A stretch of 64,000 nucleotides of DNA. It comes from Irpex lacteus (Eukaryota > Basidiomycota > Agaricomycetes > Polyporales > Irpicaceae). The stretch lies in assembly GCA_001986395.2 (NCBI GenBank), contig MQVO02000001.1:1612001-1676000 (forward strand), in the 5' to 3' direction. The position numbers and the translations under genes are program-made. The notes under the pieces are model-generated. The model was given only the letters and a program-made list of their open reading frames with translations. It ran no database searches and had not been told where the DNA came from. The stretch's first letter is position 1; each line of letters opens with the position of its first letter. Positions 11,052 through 21,860 of the stretch are shown in pieces.

Positions 11052-12413
11052 TTAGCCACTCAACATCTCAATATTCTTCAGCTCACATATCCCCATCATT
11101 TCTTGATCCAAGCTGTTTGGGAGCAACGTGAGTATGCGGCATGATAAAGGAAGAGAAGTGAAAGACGATACGTACTACTTCTCGCCTGGGCTAAGCCCTA
11201 TCTTCTCCCTGGCTCTTTCTGCCTCCTTCGACACCACGATCCATGGCCGAGGCATTGATACGTATGCGTAGAATAAGGCGGGGTGCCTCTGAACACATAT
11301 CTGAGGCCTGTGGGCATTGACGGATAGCTTGCGGTCGATCACCCACGATGTGATACAACATGGATCCTTCGTGAGTGGCGTCGACGAGGGGCTGACTGGA
11401 GGAGGTAAGGTTACGCCTTCTGTGTCTAACTTGATGACCCAGCTATGACCGTCCCCAATCCATCGAGGGGTGTGAAATGCCTTGTCCTGCTGAAGCTGGC
11501 TCAGGCTGAAACAGAACTTCCAGCCACGCGCCTGATACTTCTGTATGACCCCGCCGCTGGGAGAAAGTATGGAACGCATGTAGAGGGCACGGCGGTCTTC
11601 GAAGGTGGCACGAGGGTAAAGTGAGTACGCGCGATCCCATGCGACGACGTTGAGAACCACCGCTATATTATACGGAAACTATGAGCCGACGGCTGTAGAT
11701 GATAACGAGTATAGAAGACTCACTCGAGTGGAAGTTAAGGATCACTTCCATGGGTGTGTAAGTGGCAACTACAACTTGTACCTGGAGCTTCTTGGTGGGG
11801 TTGACTGGCGACGTCTTGACAAACGTGAAAACGCCTGCTACTCCTTTCAGGTCATATTTGTCCCCCAAACCCCCAGTGCCGTTCGTGAGATTAGTAGCCC
11901 TGTAGGCGGCGTCGAACTGAGTTTGCTGCCTGTTCTGTGGCTGGAACGTGTAGCCGTTTTGTAAAAGCCAGTTGCCGACTTCTAGCCCATGGACACGATA
12001 TGTGTACAGATCCAGGTCGGAGTCCGAGTACGCGAGACGATTGAAGAACTGCAGTGCACTCGATCCGGAGACAAGAGTCGCTGTGCGTGCTTGGAGAGAG
12101 CGAAACTCCAGAGGGTTATTGAAGAAACGCGAAAGGTGCTTATTTATGTTGAAGGCTCGGAGAAAGTAAGACTGCACCGCAGCTCTGGCTCGTTTGCAAG
12201 TGCGGCTTAGACGTAGCAGAGTGCCGGGAGAGGCTGAGCTGAAGATGAGCTCAAACAGGAGATCATTGGTCAGTATTTTGGTGAAGAACATATTGACCAC
12301 GGTACTCGTTGGTTTGGAGCCCGATGCCGCTGGAAGAGCGTGTTTGAGAGGTTCTGAGTAGATAATCAGATCGAACTATACGTGTAGGAGGGTGACTGAT
12401 ACGCACTGGTCAT
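11052..12413 (-). CDS. F-box-like/nucleotidyltransferase-like protein, copy B
   Basis: Four exons (12407-12413, 11724-12353, 11176-11662, 11052-11112) give 394 residues, with intron phases identical to copies A and C. The F-box-like part (ILTNDLLFELIFSSASPGTL, LSRTCKRARA) and the GSSALQFFNR ... SDLDLY motif are intact. The fourth exon codes for only about 20 residues (starting YLDQEMMGICE) before a stop, whereas A and C continue into a long acidic tail, so this copy is shortened at its end. The donor of the last intron is GTACGT and the acceptor AAACAG, both good. The gap 12414-12843 to copy C holds nothing recognisable. Confidence 0.8.
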
Positions 12414-12843
12414 CAATGAGTACTGAGCAGGGGTCAATCAAAACTGGGCTGGTGGTGAATGAGAGACAAGATGCACGTCGCGATTAACCTTTTGTAATTT
12501 TGCGAACCCGGCTATCAAAAATCAGGCTAGGGACCAGCTTTACTAGAGCCCTCCAGATCACGATCCCGTGGAACAGACGAGAATCGGCTAGAACACCTGC
12601 TCCTAAATCAAGTGAGATCTTTGTCGAGCTCCCATAGCTGCTGCTGCATCGGTACGTGTGAGAATAAAAGCATCATCTTATCATCTGTGTAGGGGTAGAA
12701 TATCGAGGAAGACCCTTGTAGTACGAATCTAATGCACGCAGCGATCGCTATAGGTTGGAGCAGCTGAGTTGCGATCCTGTTGTTGAAAGCATTGACTGTC
12801 GTACCTAGAAGAACCCGCCCAACTCCATAACATCATGACCGTC

Positions 12844-14273
12844 TTACAGACCGTGGCCCACATATGGATCTTCAAGTTCGCTATCCTCTTCGCTATCTTC
12901 CGGCGATTCCGGCCCGGGCCATGTATGCCAAGCTCGCTTCTTTTCTACGTTCTTCTCGAAATGCTGCAAGAGTTGTTGGTCGAAGCTATAGAGACGATAT
13001 CTGAGCTCGATGCTGACAAAGCTGTCTGGCCACGCACTACTCTCCCGATGTAGTCCACCTCTTCAGCGAAGAAATCTTGATGTCTTTCACCACAGAGGGC
13101 CATAAAGGGTACTGCACGACAAACCCATAAAATAACGAAGGATGTTTTTGGACAAATATAGAGGGAGAGGGAGGGTTGAAGGTATCGCCATGCTGTATCG
13201 TCCATGATGTGGCGTAACACGGATCTCGAGAAAGAGGCAGAGAAGCCTTGCTGATAGGAGGCGGTAAAGCAACACCATCATGGTCGAGTTTGATGACCCA
13301 GCTGTGGCTATCTCCTATCCAACGAGCAACTTCAAATGCGCGATCGTGTTGCAGATGGCTCAGCCTATAATAGAGCTCCCAGCCACGCGGTCTGTATTTC
13401 TTCTCTACCCCAGGATCAGGAAGAAGCAACGTGCGCATTGAGAGGCTAACACGGGCCTCGAACGTTGCGTGAGGATACATCGAGTATGCAGTGTCCCAAG
13501 CTATGACGTTGAGTACGGCCGCTGGGAACGTTGAAAAAGAGTAAGTATTTATACAGCATTGTCGATGACGACTTACTGGAATGGAAGCACAGGATAACTT
13601 CCATGGGTGTATTGGTTGCGGCCACTATCTGTACCTTTAGCTCCTTGGAAGGGTCCTTATGCGATTCCTTGACAAACGTAAAGATACCCGTCACGCCCCG
13701 GAGGTTGTATGCCATATCTGCATTCTGGGCATCATTCTTGAACTTGCTCTGCTTGTATGCCACATCAAACGACTCGTGCTGCTTCGTGTTCGGCTGAAAG
13801 AAATAACCTCTCTCTAATAACCAGTGTCCCACCTCTAGACCGTGGACGTTGTATGCGTACAAGTCCAAGTCCGAGTCTGGGTAGACAAGACGGTTAAAGA
13901 ACTGAAGCGCGTTCGATCCTGAGATGAGAGTGGCAGTTCGCGCTTGCAGCGATCGAAACTCCTCCGGCTTCTCGAAGAACTGAGACAAATGCTTGTTTAT
14001 GTTGAACGCGCGAGTGAAATAGGACTCGACCGCAGCCTTCGCTTGCTTGGACGCCCGTCGGAGGCGTAAGAGGGTGCCAGGAGAGACCGAACCAAATACA
14101 AGGTCGAAGATAAGATCGTTAGTGAGTATTTTAGTCGCAAAGGTACTCGTGGAGGCCAAAGAATCGTTCGGCCGTGAACGAGAGGCTCTTGTGCGAGTCG
14201 TTTTGACACGTTCTGAGGACATTCTGAGCTCGAAAAATATACCACGAAGAGTGCAGCTCAACTTACTTGACAT
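12844..14273 (-). CDS. F-box-like/nucleotidyltransferase-like protein, copy C
   Basis: Four exons (14267-14273, 13577-14212, 13041-13521, 12844-12985) give 421 residues. The F-box-like region is at about residues 31-70. GS is at 101-102 and D-L-D at 117-119, fitting the hG[GS]-x(9-14)-Dh[DE]h pattern of nucleotidyltransferases. HGLEVGHWLL follows, then a beta-rich part (GIFTFVKE, KELKVQI, PMEVILCFHSS), then YPHATFEARV, RPRGWELYYR and RWIGDSHSWVIKLD. The tail is acidic. I see no third carboxylate in the KELKVQI strand, so this could be a pseudo-enzyme or a binding module. The donor of the last intron, GTAGTG, is weak but aligns with A and B. The 379-base gap 14274-14652 is empty. Confidence 0.8.
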
Positions 14274-14652
14274 AGTAGCCCAGGTGGCGAGAGAAAAACC
14301 TGCACCGTCGTGGATAGAAGACAAGAACGAAACGCGTCAATTTATGTCTGACAAGTCGAGATTGGCCCCTGTCCTGAGGCCTGCGGCCCGGTTCATTGGC
14401 CACCCGGTTCGGCGCTCATTACAGTATGCGAGAATAATATGGCCACACATGTTGCGCACTTACGATGTCAGGAAAAAAGCTCATTGGGCTTGGGGAAAGC
14501 ATGAATACTTCCACCATAGGCTGCAGAATTTTTTGTGATCAGCGCAAGTAGACAGTGAACCTCGTAGCTACAGAGCAAGCGAAAGCATCTAGACACGCGA
14601 GGCACTGTCCGCAATAAACCCTGCCTCCACTGTCTAGATCTTGTCATTGTGC

Positions 14653-16784
14653 CTACTTAGAATCCTGGCTACTCCTCTTCCGCCCTTCCTCCACTGCCGG
14701 TAAGATGTTCACCGTAGTAAGGTCGTCTTTACTGTCAAACACGTTTGCAATTTCCTCGAGGGTGTATCCATGAGTCTCGACCATAACTATCAACTCCAAT
14801 CAGTCTGGAAGACGAGAGGGAAGGAAAGACATACTCACAGAAGTATACGAGGAACCACTGAATGATAATGAGCGGCATGTACACGTGGTAGTACTTCCAT
14901 CCGATAGAATCGAGAGCGACGGCATCGACCCACGTAACGTAGGCTCCTTCGAGCTGAGTGATGGTGTTCCAGACAAGAAGACCTTTGCTTCGCATAGAGA
15001 AAGTTTGGACTTCCGCAGGGTAGGAGTAGAGGATAGGATCTGCATGCACGTCAGCGAAGCATTCTTGAGCGAGAGTAAGAGAACGTGTAGCTTACTAGAA
15101 CAATTGAATATCCCAAGGTAAATCCAAACCATAACCACAGTTGCTACACCCGCCTTGGTATCCCCTTGATCCTTGTTGGCAAAAACACCGCTGGACACGG
15201 TGAGTCCGACCAAACTCAAGAGAAGAGCGGGCCAGAGCCACAGAAGGATCTTACGGCGGCCCACGAAGCGGCCGATATATACAAAGGCGAGCTGGCAGAT
15301 CCATGTGAAGACAGTGAGACCAGCGTTGATACCGGTCTGGGTGGTTGCGTCGGTGATGCCGACGAGGTCAAACACGACCGTATCTGCAGAGCGTTATTAG
15401 TTATGACCGGACGAGTTACTCAAGGTACGCTGCTTACAGTAGTAGTAGATGATAGAAGCTAGAGAAGAAGAAACGTCAGATCACCATATCGTTCAGTGAA
15501 AAATAAGTATGATTCCATCGAGCTTACATCCAGATAACTGTCACGATGGTCAGTACGAGACCGATACTTAGGAGGACAATATTGCTTACATTCGTCATGA
15601 AGGTCATGAGCATTGCCAGCCCCATTCTATGTCTGTTAGCTCGACTTCTCAAGATAGTCGACCACTTTTCAGATTTCGCCTCCTGCTCCTTCCTGATAGC
15701 TTCCTTCATCTCCTCATACTCGAAAAGTACCAACTCATCGTTCGGGTCGCCATTTCCGTGATATTCCACAAGGAACTGGAACGCCTCCTGTTCCCGGCCC
15801 TTCGAGAGGAGGAAGCGAGGGGTTTCAGGGACGAACTGCACAGCGATCAGGATGTAGAGGGCCATGGGGACCTGGATGATGTATGGGATGCGCCAAGACC
15901 ACGAGCCGGAGATGTAGCCGACACAGCCAAAGATAACCCAGGCGGCGATGAAGGAGCCGAGAATCCAAAACGAGTCCTGGAGTTAGGAGTCAGTATAAAG
16001 CGTGAAGGTAGTCAAAGAACGTGGCGCACCCATGATGCAGCTATTGTAGCGCGACTGCGAGGATGGGTAATCTCCTGAACGACGATGAGGCTGGTCATGA
16101 GGAATGAGGCGAGGCCAAAGCCAATGATTGCTCGTCCGGCGCAGAAGACTGTGCATGGGGTTAGTTTGTGGCTAGAACAGGCATTCTGGTATTAAAGACT
16201 TACTAGCGTAGCCGTTAGCACCGGATGCACCAGCAATACATCCAATGACAGATCCGATGAGGAGAGTATAACCGTAGACTGCTCGGATTTTAGCTGGGCT
16301 CCCGCTCAAGTAGATTTGTCGTACTCACATCGAATACCCCAACGGCGACCCCAGTGCTCGTCGATGTACGTGATGATAGGTCCTACAATCAACCCGGCAA
16401 TGAAGCCCACGGCGTTGAGCATTCCAAGTCGAACGCCATCAGGGTAGTTGAGGTCGGCTTGCCATGCATCCGAAGCTTGTAGACCGGAAATGAGAGAACC
16501 ATCGTCTAAGAAGCAGAAGATGTCAGGATGACTCCTAATCTAGCCGTGAAGAATACACACAGCCGTTGAGAACCAGGCCAACGAAGATGACGCTTAAGAA
16601 GCTGCGGGTTCATTAGCGTTGAGAACCTGCTACCGTAACGGGTGACTCACAAGTCGAGTTTGAGCTTGCCCTTGTTCTGATACCACTTGAGCTTATCGCT
16701 TGCGTTCGGACTGTCCTCCTATCAGTTCATACATTCTAAAGCAGAAATAGGATGCTTTACTCACATATTCTTCCAGTCCTGCAT
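14653..16784 (-). CDS. MFS sugar transporter (lactose permease/hexose type)
   Basis: A many-exon gene. From the N-terminus I can follow MQDWKN, PNASDKLKWYQNKGKLKL, then DGSLISGLQASDAW, GPIITYIDEHWGRRWGIR (the conserved GRR loop), the central VQFVPETPRFLLSKGR signature, and TGINAGLTVFTWICQLAF. Near the end are YSYPAEVQTFSMRSKG, WKYYHVYMPLIIIQWFLVYFF and VETHGYTLEEIANVFD. These are the standard marks of the fungal sugar/H+ symporter family with 12 membrane helices at the plasma membrane. Substrate cannot be read from sequence; the family includes lactose, galactose and hexose carriers. The start at 16784 is the first in-frame ATG I can support, and a further short upstream exon is possible. Confidence 0.88.
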
Positions 16785-17554
16785 GCCTACTGCAGCATTG
16801 TGAGCACTCGACTAACATTAAAGCAACTAGCGACGCAGGCATTATCCTGATCCGCTCAACGGTATGATCTCAGCACAGGTCTCCGAGACAGGAGACCTGG
16901 CACCCGTGTCGCTTTATACATCCTCGCTATGCATTCCGCTACACCGTAGTAGCTAAGGCAGGGAGCAGTAGAGTGTTTTTGCAAACATTATGGTTTCCTC
17001 GCGGCGCTGAACGCCGACGAGTTGGATCTGCCCGTTGTGCGGGGCATGTTCTGCGCCTTACCGATTTACTTTCGCTGGTGACTGACCTATATCCTGTGGA
17101 GATGGTGGAAGAGTTGTAGGGGGAGGGGTGGGAATGACAGCCCGGAGAGATGGCCGTCCTTTTATACTTGTCCGTCGAAGAGGGGTGGAGTGAAATTATC
17201 AGAAAAATGTCCAATTTTTGATCGAGGCGCACAGTCAGGAACCCACCGAGACCTCGGCGCTACTAGCGCTCATACGCATCAACCACAGTGCCATGGCCTG
17301 AGAGCAGCATTCAACAGATAATGTTCTTACGTTCAGGATTCAGTACCGAGCTCTCATGCAGAAAGTGATTAATTTTTCAACGAGATAGGGACAAAACTCG
17401 AAATCACGTCACCAGATTGCAGGTACACGGCGCATCCAGCAGCTAAATTAACACGAAGTGTAGTGAGATAGCTATAGAGCTTGACATAGCCCTATGAGTA
17501 CGACTGCCCGTATTCTATGCCAGTAGCCCATCAAGCTTCAAGTATAGGACGAAT
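16785..17554. other. Intergenic, no gene seen
   Basis: 770 bases upstream of the sugar transporter and downstream of NNR1. It should contain the transporter promoter. The open frames are short and without family resemblance. Confidence 0.5.
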
Positions 17555-18622
17555 TCAGAGTTTCTGTGATGATTCACCGAGGTTCGTGATCTCCACGATT
17601 TGTTCGAAGCCCGGATACTCCGGGAGGTTGAGGTTGAATTTCTCTGCCATTGCTCTGTAACAGGTAGTCAGCGATATGGATAGCTGGAGTGTACGAAACC
17701 ATAAACTTACTTCGTCACGAATCGTCCACCCAGGAAGTGACGCCCCTTGAAGTTCTTCGCACCTTCCTTCGGCGCAGTCAAGCTAATCAATACGTCGGGC
17801 TCCAGGCCGACTCCAGCTTCGTTCCCTTTCTCGACGTCCCAACCGGAAGGGATATCCACAGAGACGATGGGAAGTTTCGACGCGGTGATCAGTGGCAATG
17901 CTGAGTCAAATGGGGCGCGGACAGGCGGTTTGAACGAGAATCCAAAGATGGCGTCCAGGACAACATCCGAACGAGCCAATGCATCGCGCAAGGGTGATGT
18001 CTCGGTAGACGGTGCGATGATTGGGATTTTCATGTTCTCGCATTGTGCTTTCAAGCGCTATTCATGATATTAGCACCACTCGCTCAATTTCGCTGTATGG
18101 ATGGAATTACCTGGTATATCTCCTTTGATCCTGGCTAAACAGGGCATCAGAGAGGTGTTCCATCCTGTAAGCTGCAAGGTGGTCTATACTGACCTTGGGC
18201 ATCCAAATAGTGGGGTGATAGCCAAACATGCCTTATTATTCGTAATATTACTTCACCTTGTGCGCAGAAAACGTCTATCAACTCTTACCTAAATGTCTCG
18301 CAGCGACCAGCCCATCACCTCCTTGATTACCCGGGCCACAACAAACCAGAACACGAGGATGCGTCTCGCGTTTGTAAACCGTAGCAAGAGTCTGTGCACA
18401 CGCCAGACCTGCAAGTTCCATAAGCTAGCAGTCCCTCATTAGTATGTACGTCAACGATTCTCAAGGGACAGATACGAGTCTACCTGATCCAGACTGAACG
18501 CCCCAGCAGCACTCATAAGCTCTTCATCTATCTTTTCCGAGGTTAGAGGTCCATCACGAATATGAATGTAGTATTACACCTACCTGCTGAGCGAGCCTCG
18601 CGGTAAGATATCTAACTGACAT
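17555..18622 (-). CDS. NNR1: NAD(P)H-hydrate epimerase (YjeF N-terminal domain)
   Basis: Seven exons (18584-18622, 18484-18531, 18289-18424, 18194-18231, 18111-18134, 17711-18057, 17555-17654) give 243 residues, the usual length for the single-domain eukaryotic enzyme. It interconverts R and S forms of hydrated NAD(P)H so that the partner dehydratase can repair them. Family blocks in order: [74 protein letters not shown] with the catalytic-loop Asp, [13 protein letters not shown], and [11 protein letters not shown]. The C-terminus NLNLPEYPG is also typical. Exons of 24, 38, 39 and 48 nt are small but all joins are in frame. Divergent from guanine deaminase. Confidence 0.95.
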
Positions 18623-18846
18623 TATTGCAGCTGTAGTTGATGCACGTTAGTTATGGTGACAGTCGCAGTTTGAGAGTCGAAGGACGGAACGCGACGGCTA
18701 CTTACATCTCGCATCCAGATCTCATACATGAACCTGTGACGTCATACCTATGATCGAGCGCCAGAGATAGCTGTTATCTCACTGGCAAACGTCGAAAACC
18801 ATGACCAGCTGGATCGCAACACCCAGCATCCAGCGGAATATTGAAG
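18623..18846. promoter_or_regulatory. Bidirectional promoter of NNR1 and GUD1
   Basis: Only 224 bases separate the two divergent start codons, so both promoters must share this space. No TATA box or other clear element was identified. Confidence 0.5.
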
Positions 18847-20501
18847 ATGCTCTTGAGGGGCAATTTGGTACATACTCCGAAACTAGGAGAACTTGAAATT
18901 CTTCCAGATCAGCTACTAGGTTGGTTCCTCCATTTAGCTCAACAAGCGCATATGCATACATCACGACTAAATCCTGTACGTTAGGAGTGGACGAGAAAGG
19001 ATACATCAACTTTCTCGACGATGGATCTTCCAACGCATCCCAAAAAATTCTAAGTGAAGCCGCAGTAGTCCCTATACTTATCCCAGCCGGTAGCTTTCTG
19101 TTACCTACTTTCTGCGATTTGCATCTCCATGCACCGCAATTCCTCTACCAAGGAACAGGGCTACATCTTCCGCTGATGGAATGGCTCAACGAATACGCTT
19201 TCAAGGCGGAGGAGAAGATAGATGCGGACCCTCAATTAGCGAGGAAGGTCTACACGCGACTTGCTGAACGTCTGGTAGAGAATAGCACGGGCGCTGTGCT
19301 CCTCTTTGGTACTATCAATGAGAAATCCAAGTACGATCATTTTTTCAGCTTGAATTTGCATATGATAATCTGATGTTGACCTACTGCACTAAATTAGCTT
19401 GATACTTGCAGAATGCATGCGAGAAGCTGGGATACGAGCATTCGTGGGCAAATTGTCAATGGACCAGTCCTCGCGACAGTCTTATATGGAGGCGTCCGCT
19501 GACGCAGCCATTGACTCCGTGAAGTCGTTCATACATAATTGTAACGCCTTAGAGGCCCAACTCGCCCCTCACGAGAAGCTTATTGAACCTGTTCTCGCCC
19601 CTCGTTTTGTGCCGACATGCTCAGATGAGCTGCTCAGTCGCCTTGGCCAGCTCTCCGAAGAGAAGAACCTCCGTATACAGAGTCATATGGCCGAGGCTTA
19701 CGATCAAGTCGAATGGGTACGACAACAGCGTAATATGGAAGATATCGATGTCTTCGATAGGGTACGTGGAATAGCTTACATAGCAGATTGCTAGTTAAGC
19801 AATGCAATTAACATCACTATGGTAGCATACGCTTCTCACACCACGAACGGTGCAAGCGCACTGTACGTTCTTGGACCAGCCCATGCTCAACCGCGTAGCT
19901 ACGCGTGGCACAGCGATTGCCCATTGCCCTCTATCAAACGCGTACTTTTCTGCTGAACCGTTTCCTCTACGGGAAGCGTTGGAGAACGGGGTGCGTGTGG
20001 GCCTGGGCACAGACATCGCCGGCGGGTACGATATCAGCATTGAGTCAGCGATGAGATATGCTGTGACGGTATCCAGGATAAGAGAGGGAGGTAGAGTGAT
20101 GGCTCAGTCAAAGAAACAGTCGAGCAACGAGGAACATGCTGAGCGGCCATTGTCGATAGACTGGAAGGAGGCGCTATATCTTGCGACGAGAGGCGGAGCA
20201 GATGCTCTAGGTCTGCAGTCAGGAGTCTTCCGGGTAGGAGCACCCTTTGATGTTCAGCAGAGTGAGTGCGTTCCCCAGCATGGAACCCATGTGATATTCT
20301 GACCGCCCTGCAGTCGATATAATAAATAACAGTACCAAACTCGGTGTAGGCCCTCTGGACTTCTTGGACGGCGAGGACACCCAAATTCTACGTATACTGT
20401 CACTAGAAGCCGTGGAGAAATGGTTCTGTTTGGGAGATGTCAGAAACCGGAGTAAGATGTGGATACAAGGAAGGCTAATCTCACCTCAGATCCAATATTA
20501 A
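18847..20501 (+). CDS. GUD1: Guanine deaminase
   Basis: Five exons (18847-18919, 18985-19330, 19398-19761, 19826-20261, 20314-20501) give 468 residues, normal for the family. The enzyme converts guanine to xanthine in purine breakdown and is an amidohydrolase with one metal ion. Visible marks: PTFCDLHLHAPQFLYQGTGL with the metal-binding HxH, LMEWLNEYAF, GTINEKS, SHMAEA with another metal-binding His, TVQAHCTFL, HCPLSNAYFS, and VGLGTDIAGGYDIS with the metal Asp. These cover the whole active site. The start at 18847 gives a short N-terminal strand before the intron, as in homologs. Confidence 0.95.
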
Positions 20502-20580
20502 AACCCAACTATCCATTGCGATTATGTCATATCCAAACTCTCCTATATTAAATGCGCGAAACAAGCCCAAGTTCTTCCTG

Positions 20581-21669
20581 CTATGACTTTGCGAACTCTA
20601 CAGCTTCAAGGCGATCCCAGGAAGGCAGATTGACTGCCGCTGGGAGGTTATTCCAGGCCTCTTCCCTCGCCGCATTTACGTCTTTCTTGAACGCCGCACG
20701 ACATGGGCCACAGATATGTGGGAAATCACCGAGTTCCTCGACCGCCTGTGACATGAAATGGATCGGGCCCGTGCGCGTTAACCATTCGCGTGACAAGCGA
20801 TTCGACAACTGAGAGAAACCCTTTCGACATGCTCCTTGGCTCTGACACCTCTCTGTCTGCGGTCTTGCGCCGCAAGTCTTGCGGACGAAGTTCAGGATGA
20901 TCTGCACTCTGTATTGGAACATGAGAGTGTAACTTTGCAGGTCCTGCATGGTAAGCTCGTTGGACGGCCGAGAAGGGTGGTCGACTAAGAGTTTGGGGTG
21001 ATCCCCCTTAAGGAGATCTGTGAGGGGATACAGCGAGAGGAAATAGAGTGCCGATGGGACGATGATGCGCACGTCCGTTGCCCGGGCAAGGTTTAGGACA
21101 TGCAGGGGATGAACGTAGGGATATGATAGGCCCTCTTCCTCCGGGGTACTAAGGGCACGTTCGAGCATGTCATCGTGCCCGCGCAGAGTGTGTGACCATG
21201 TCTGCATGAGATGGCGAATGGCTTGGGTGCGAATGTGCGCTATGCAATACTTCGTCGAGATACGTAGTATCCCGGCGTAATAGAAGAAATCCTGGATGCC
21301 GCGCAGATGCTCTGTGTCGCTAAGACCTTTCTATAATCAGTATCAACATCCGTATGGGTGAATGAGCAGGAGCCATGTATATACGCACAGACCGCGCGGG
21401 CCATCATAGAGAGCCTTGATGAGGTTGCTCAGCTCAATGGGGATGTCGTGCAAGCGCACCACGGGACAATGCTCAGAGCTCTCCTCGTTGGGATGAGCAC
21501 TTATCAACATTGACTCGAAGACCTCCGAGTGTCGTGCGAGCACTCCCCGGTGTACCCTGAACGCTACCGCGGCAGACTTGGAGTCTTCTGGGTCGGCAAG
21601 TAGGATGATATTGCCGTCTTCAAACCATGGGTCACCACGAATTGATGGAGGTATGTGAGTGACATCCAT
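20581..21669 (-). CDS. BTB/POZ-domain protein
   Basis: Two exons (21389-21669, 20581-21319) give 339 residues. The donor is GTGCGT and the acceptor TCTTAG. The N-terminal BTB domain reads WFEDGNIILLADPED ... FRVHRGVLARHSEVFESML ... VVRLHDIPIELSNLIKALYDG. After it comes the helical part with YYAGILRISTKYCIAHIRTQ, a pattern shared by the large BTB family of mushroom fungi. The C-terminal part has several Cys (CGARPQTERC, CGPCRAAF) that might bind a metal. BTB proteins often serve as Cul3 ligase adaptors, but no target can be inferred. It ends 80 bases from the guanine deaminase stop. Confidence 0.9.
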
Positions 21670-21860
21670 AGAGCTTCTGTGGACTTTGTAATATCCGAGG
21701 CGTTGTCTTGGAACCGGCCAAAGTGCTGTAGGTAGAGGTCTGAGACAACTCAGAGATTCAGCGTCTCACACGAGTTACAATCTTTACCGCTAACCACCAT
21801 CATCTCTGGAAACGGAACTCATGCCATCTTACTAAGTTAACGCACAGTTGTACGACCGAC

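Noticed and set aside
14047..14538. 163-residue plus-strand frame at the start of copy C
   Set aside because: Overlaps the antisense of copy C exon 2 and its promoter; no family match.
21320..21388. Alternative splice for the BTB gene using the donor at GTCTGT
   Set aside because: It works in frame but the GTGCGT donor with the TCTTAG acceptor is stronger and gives a cleaner join.
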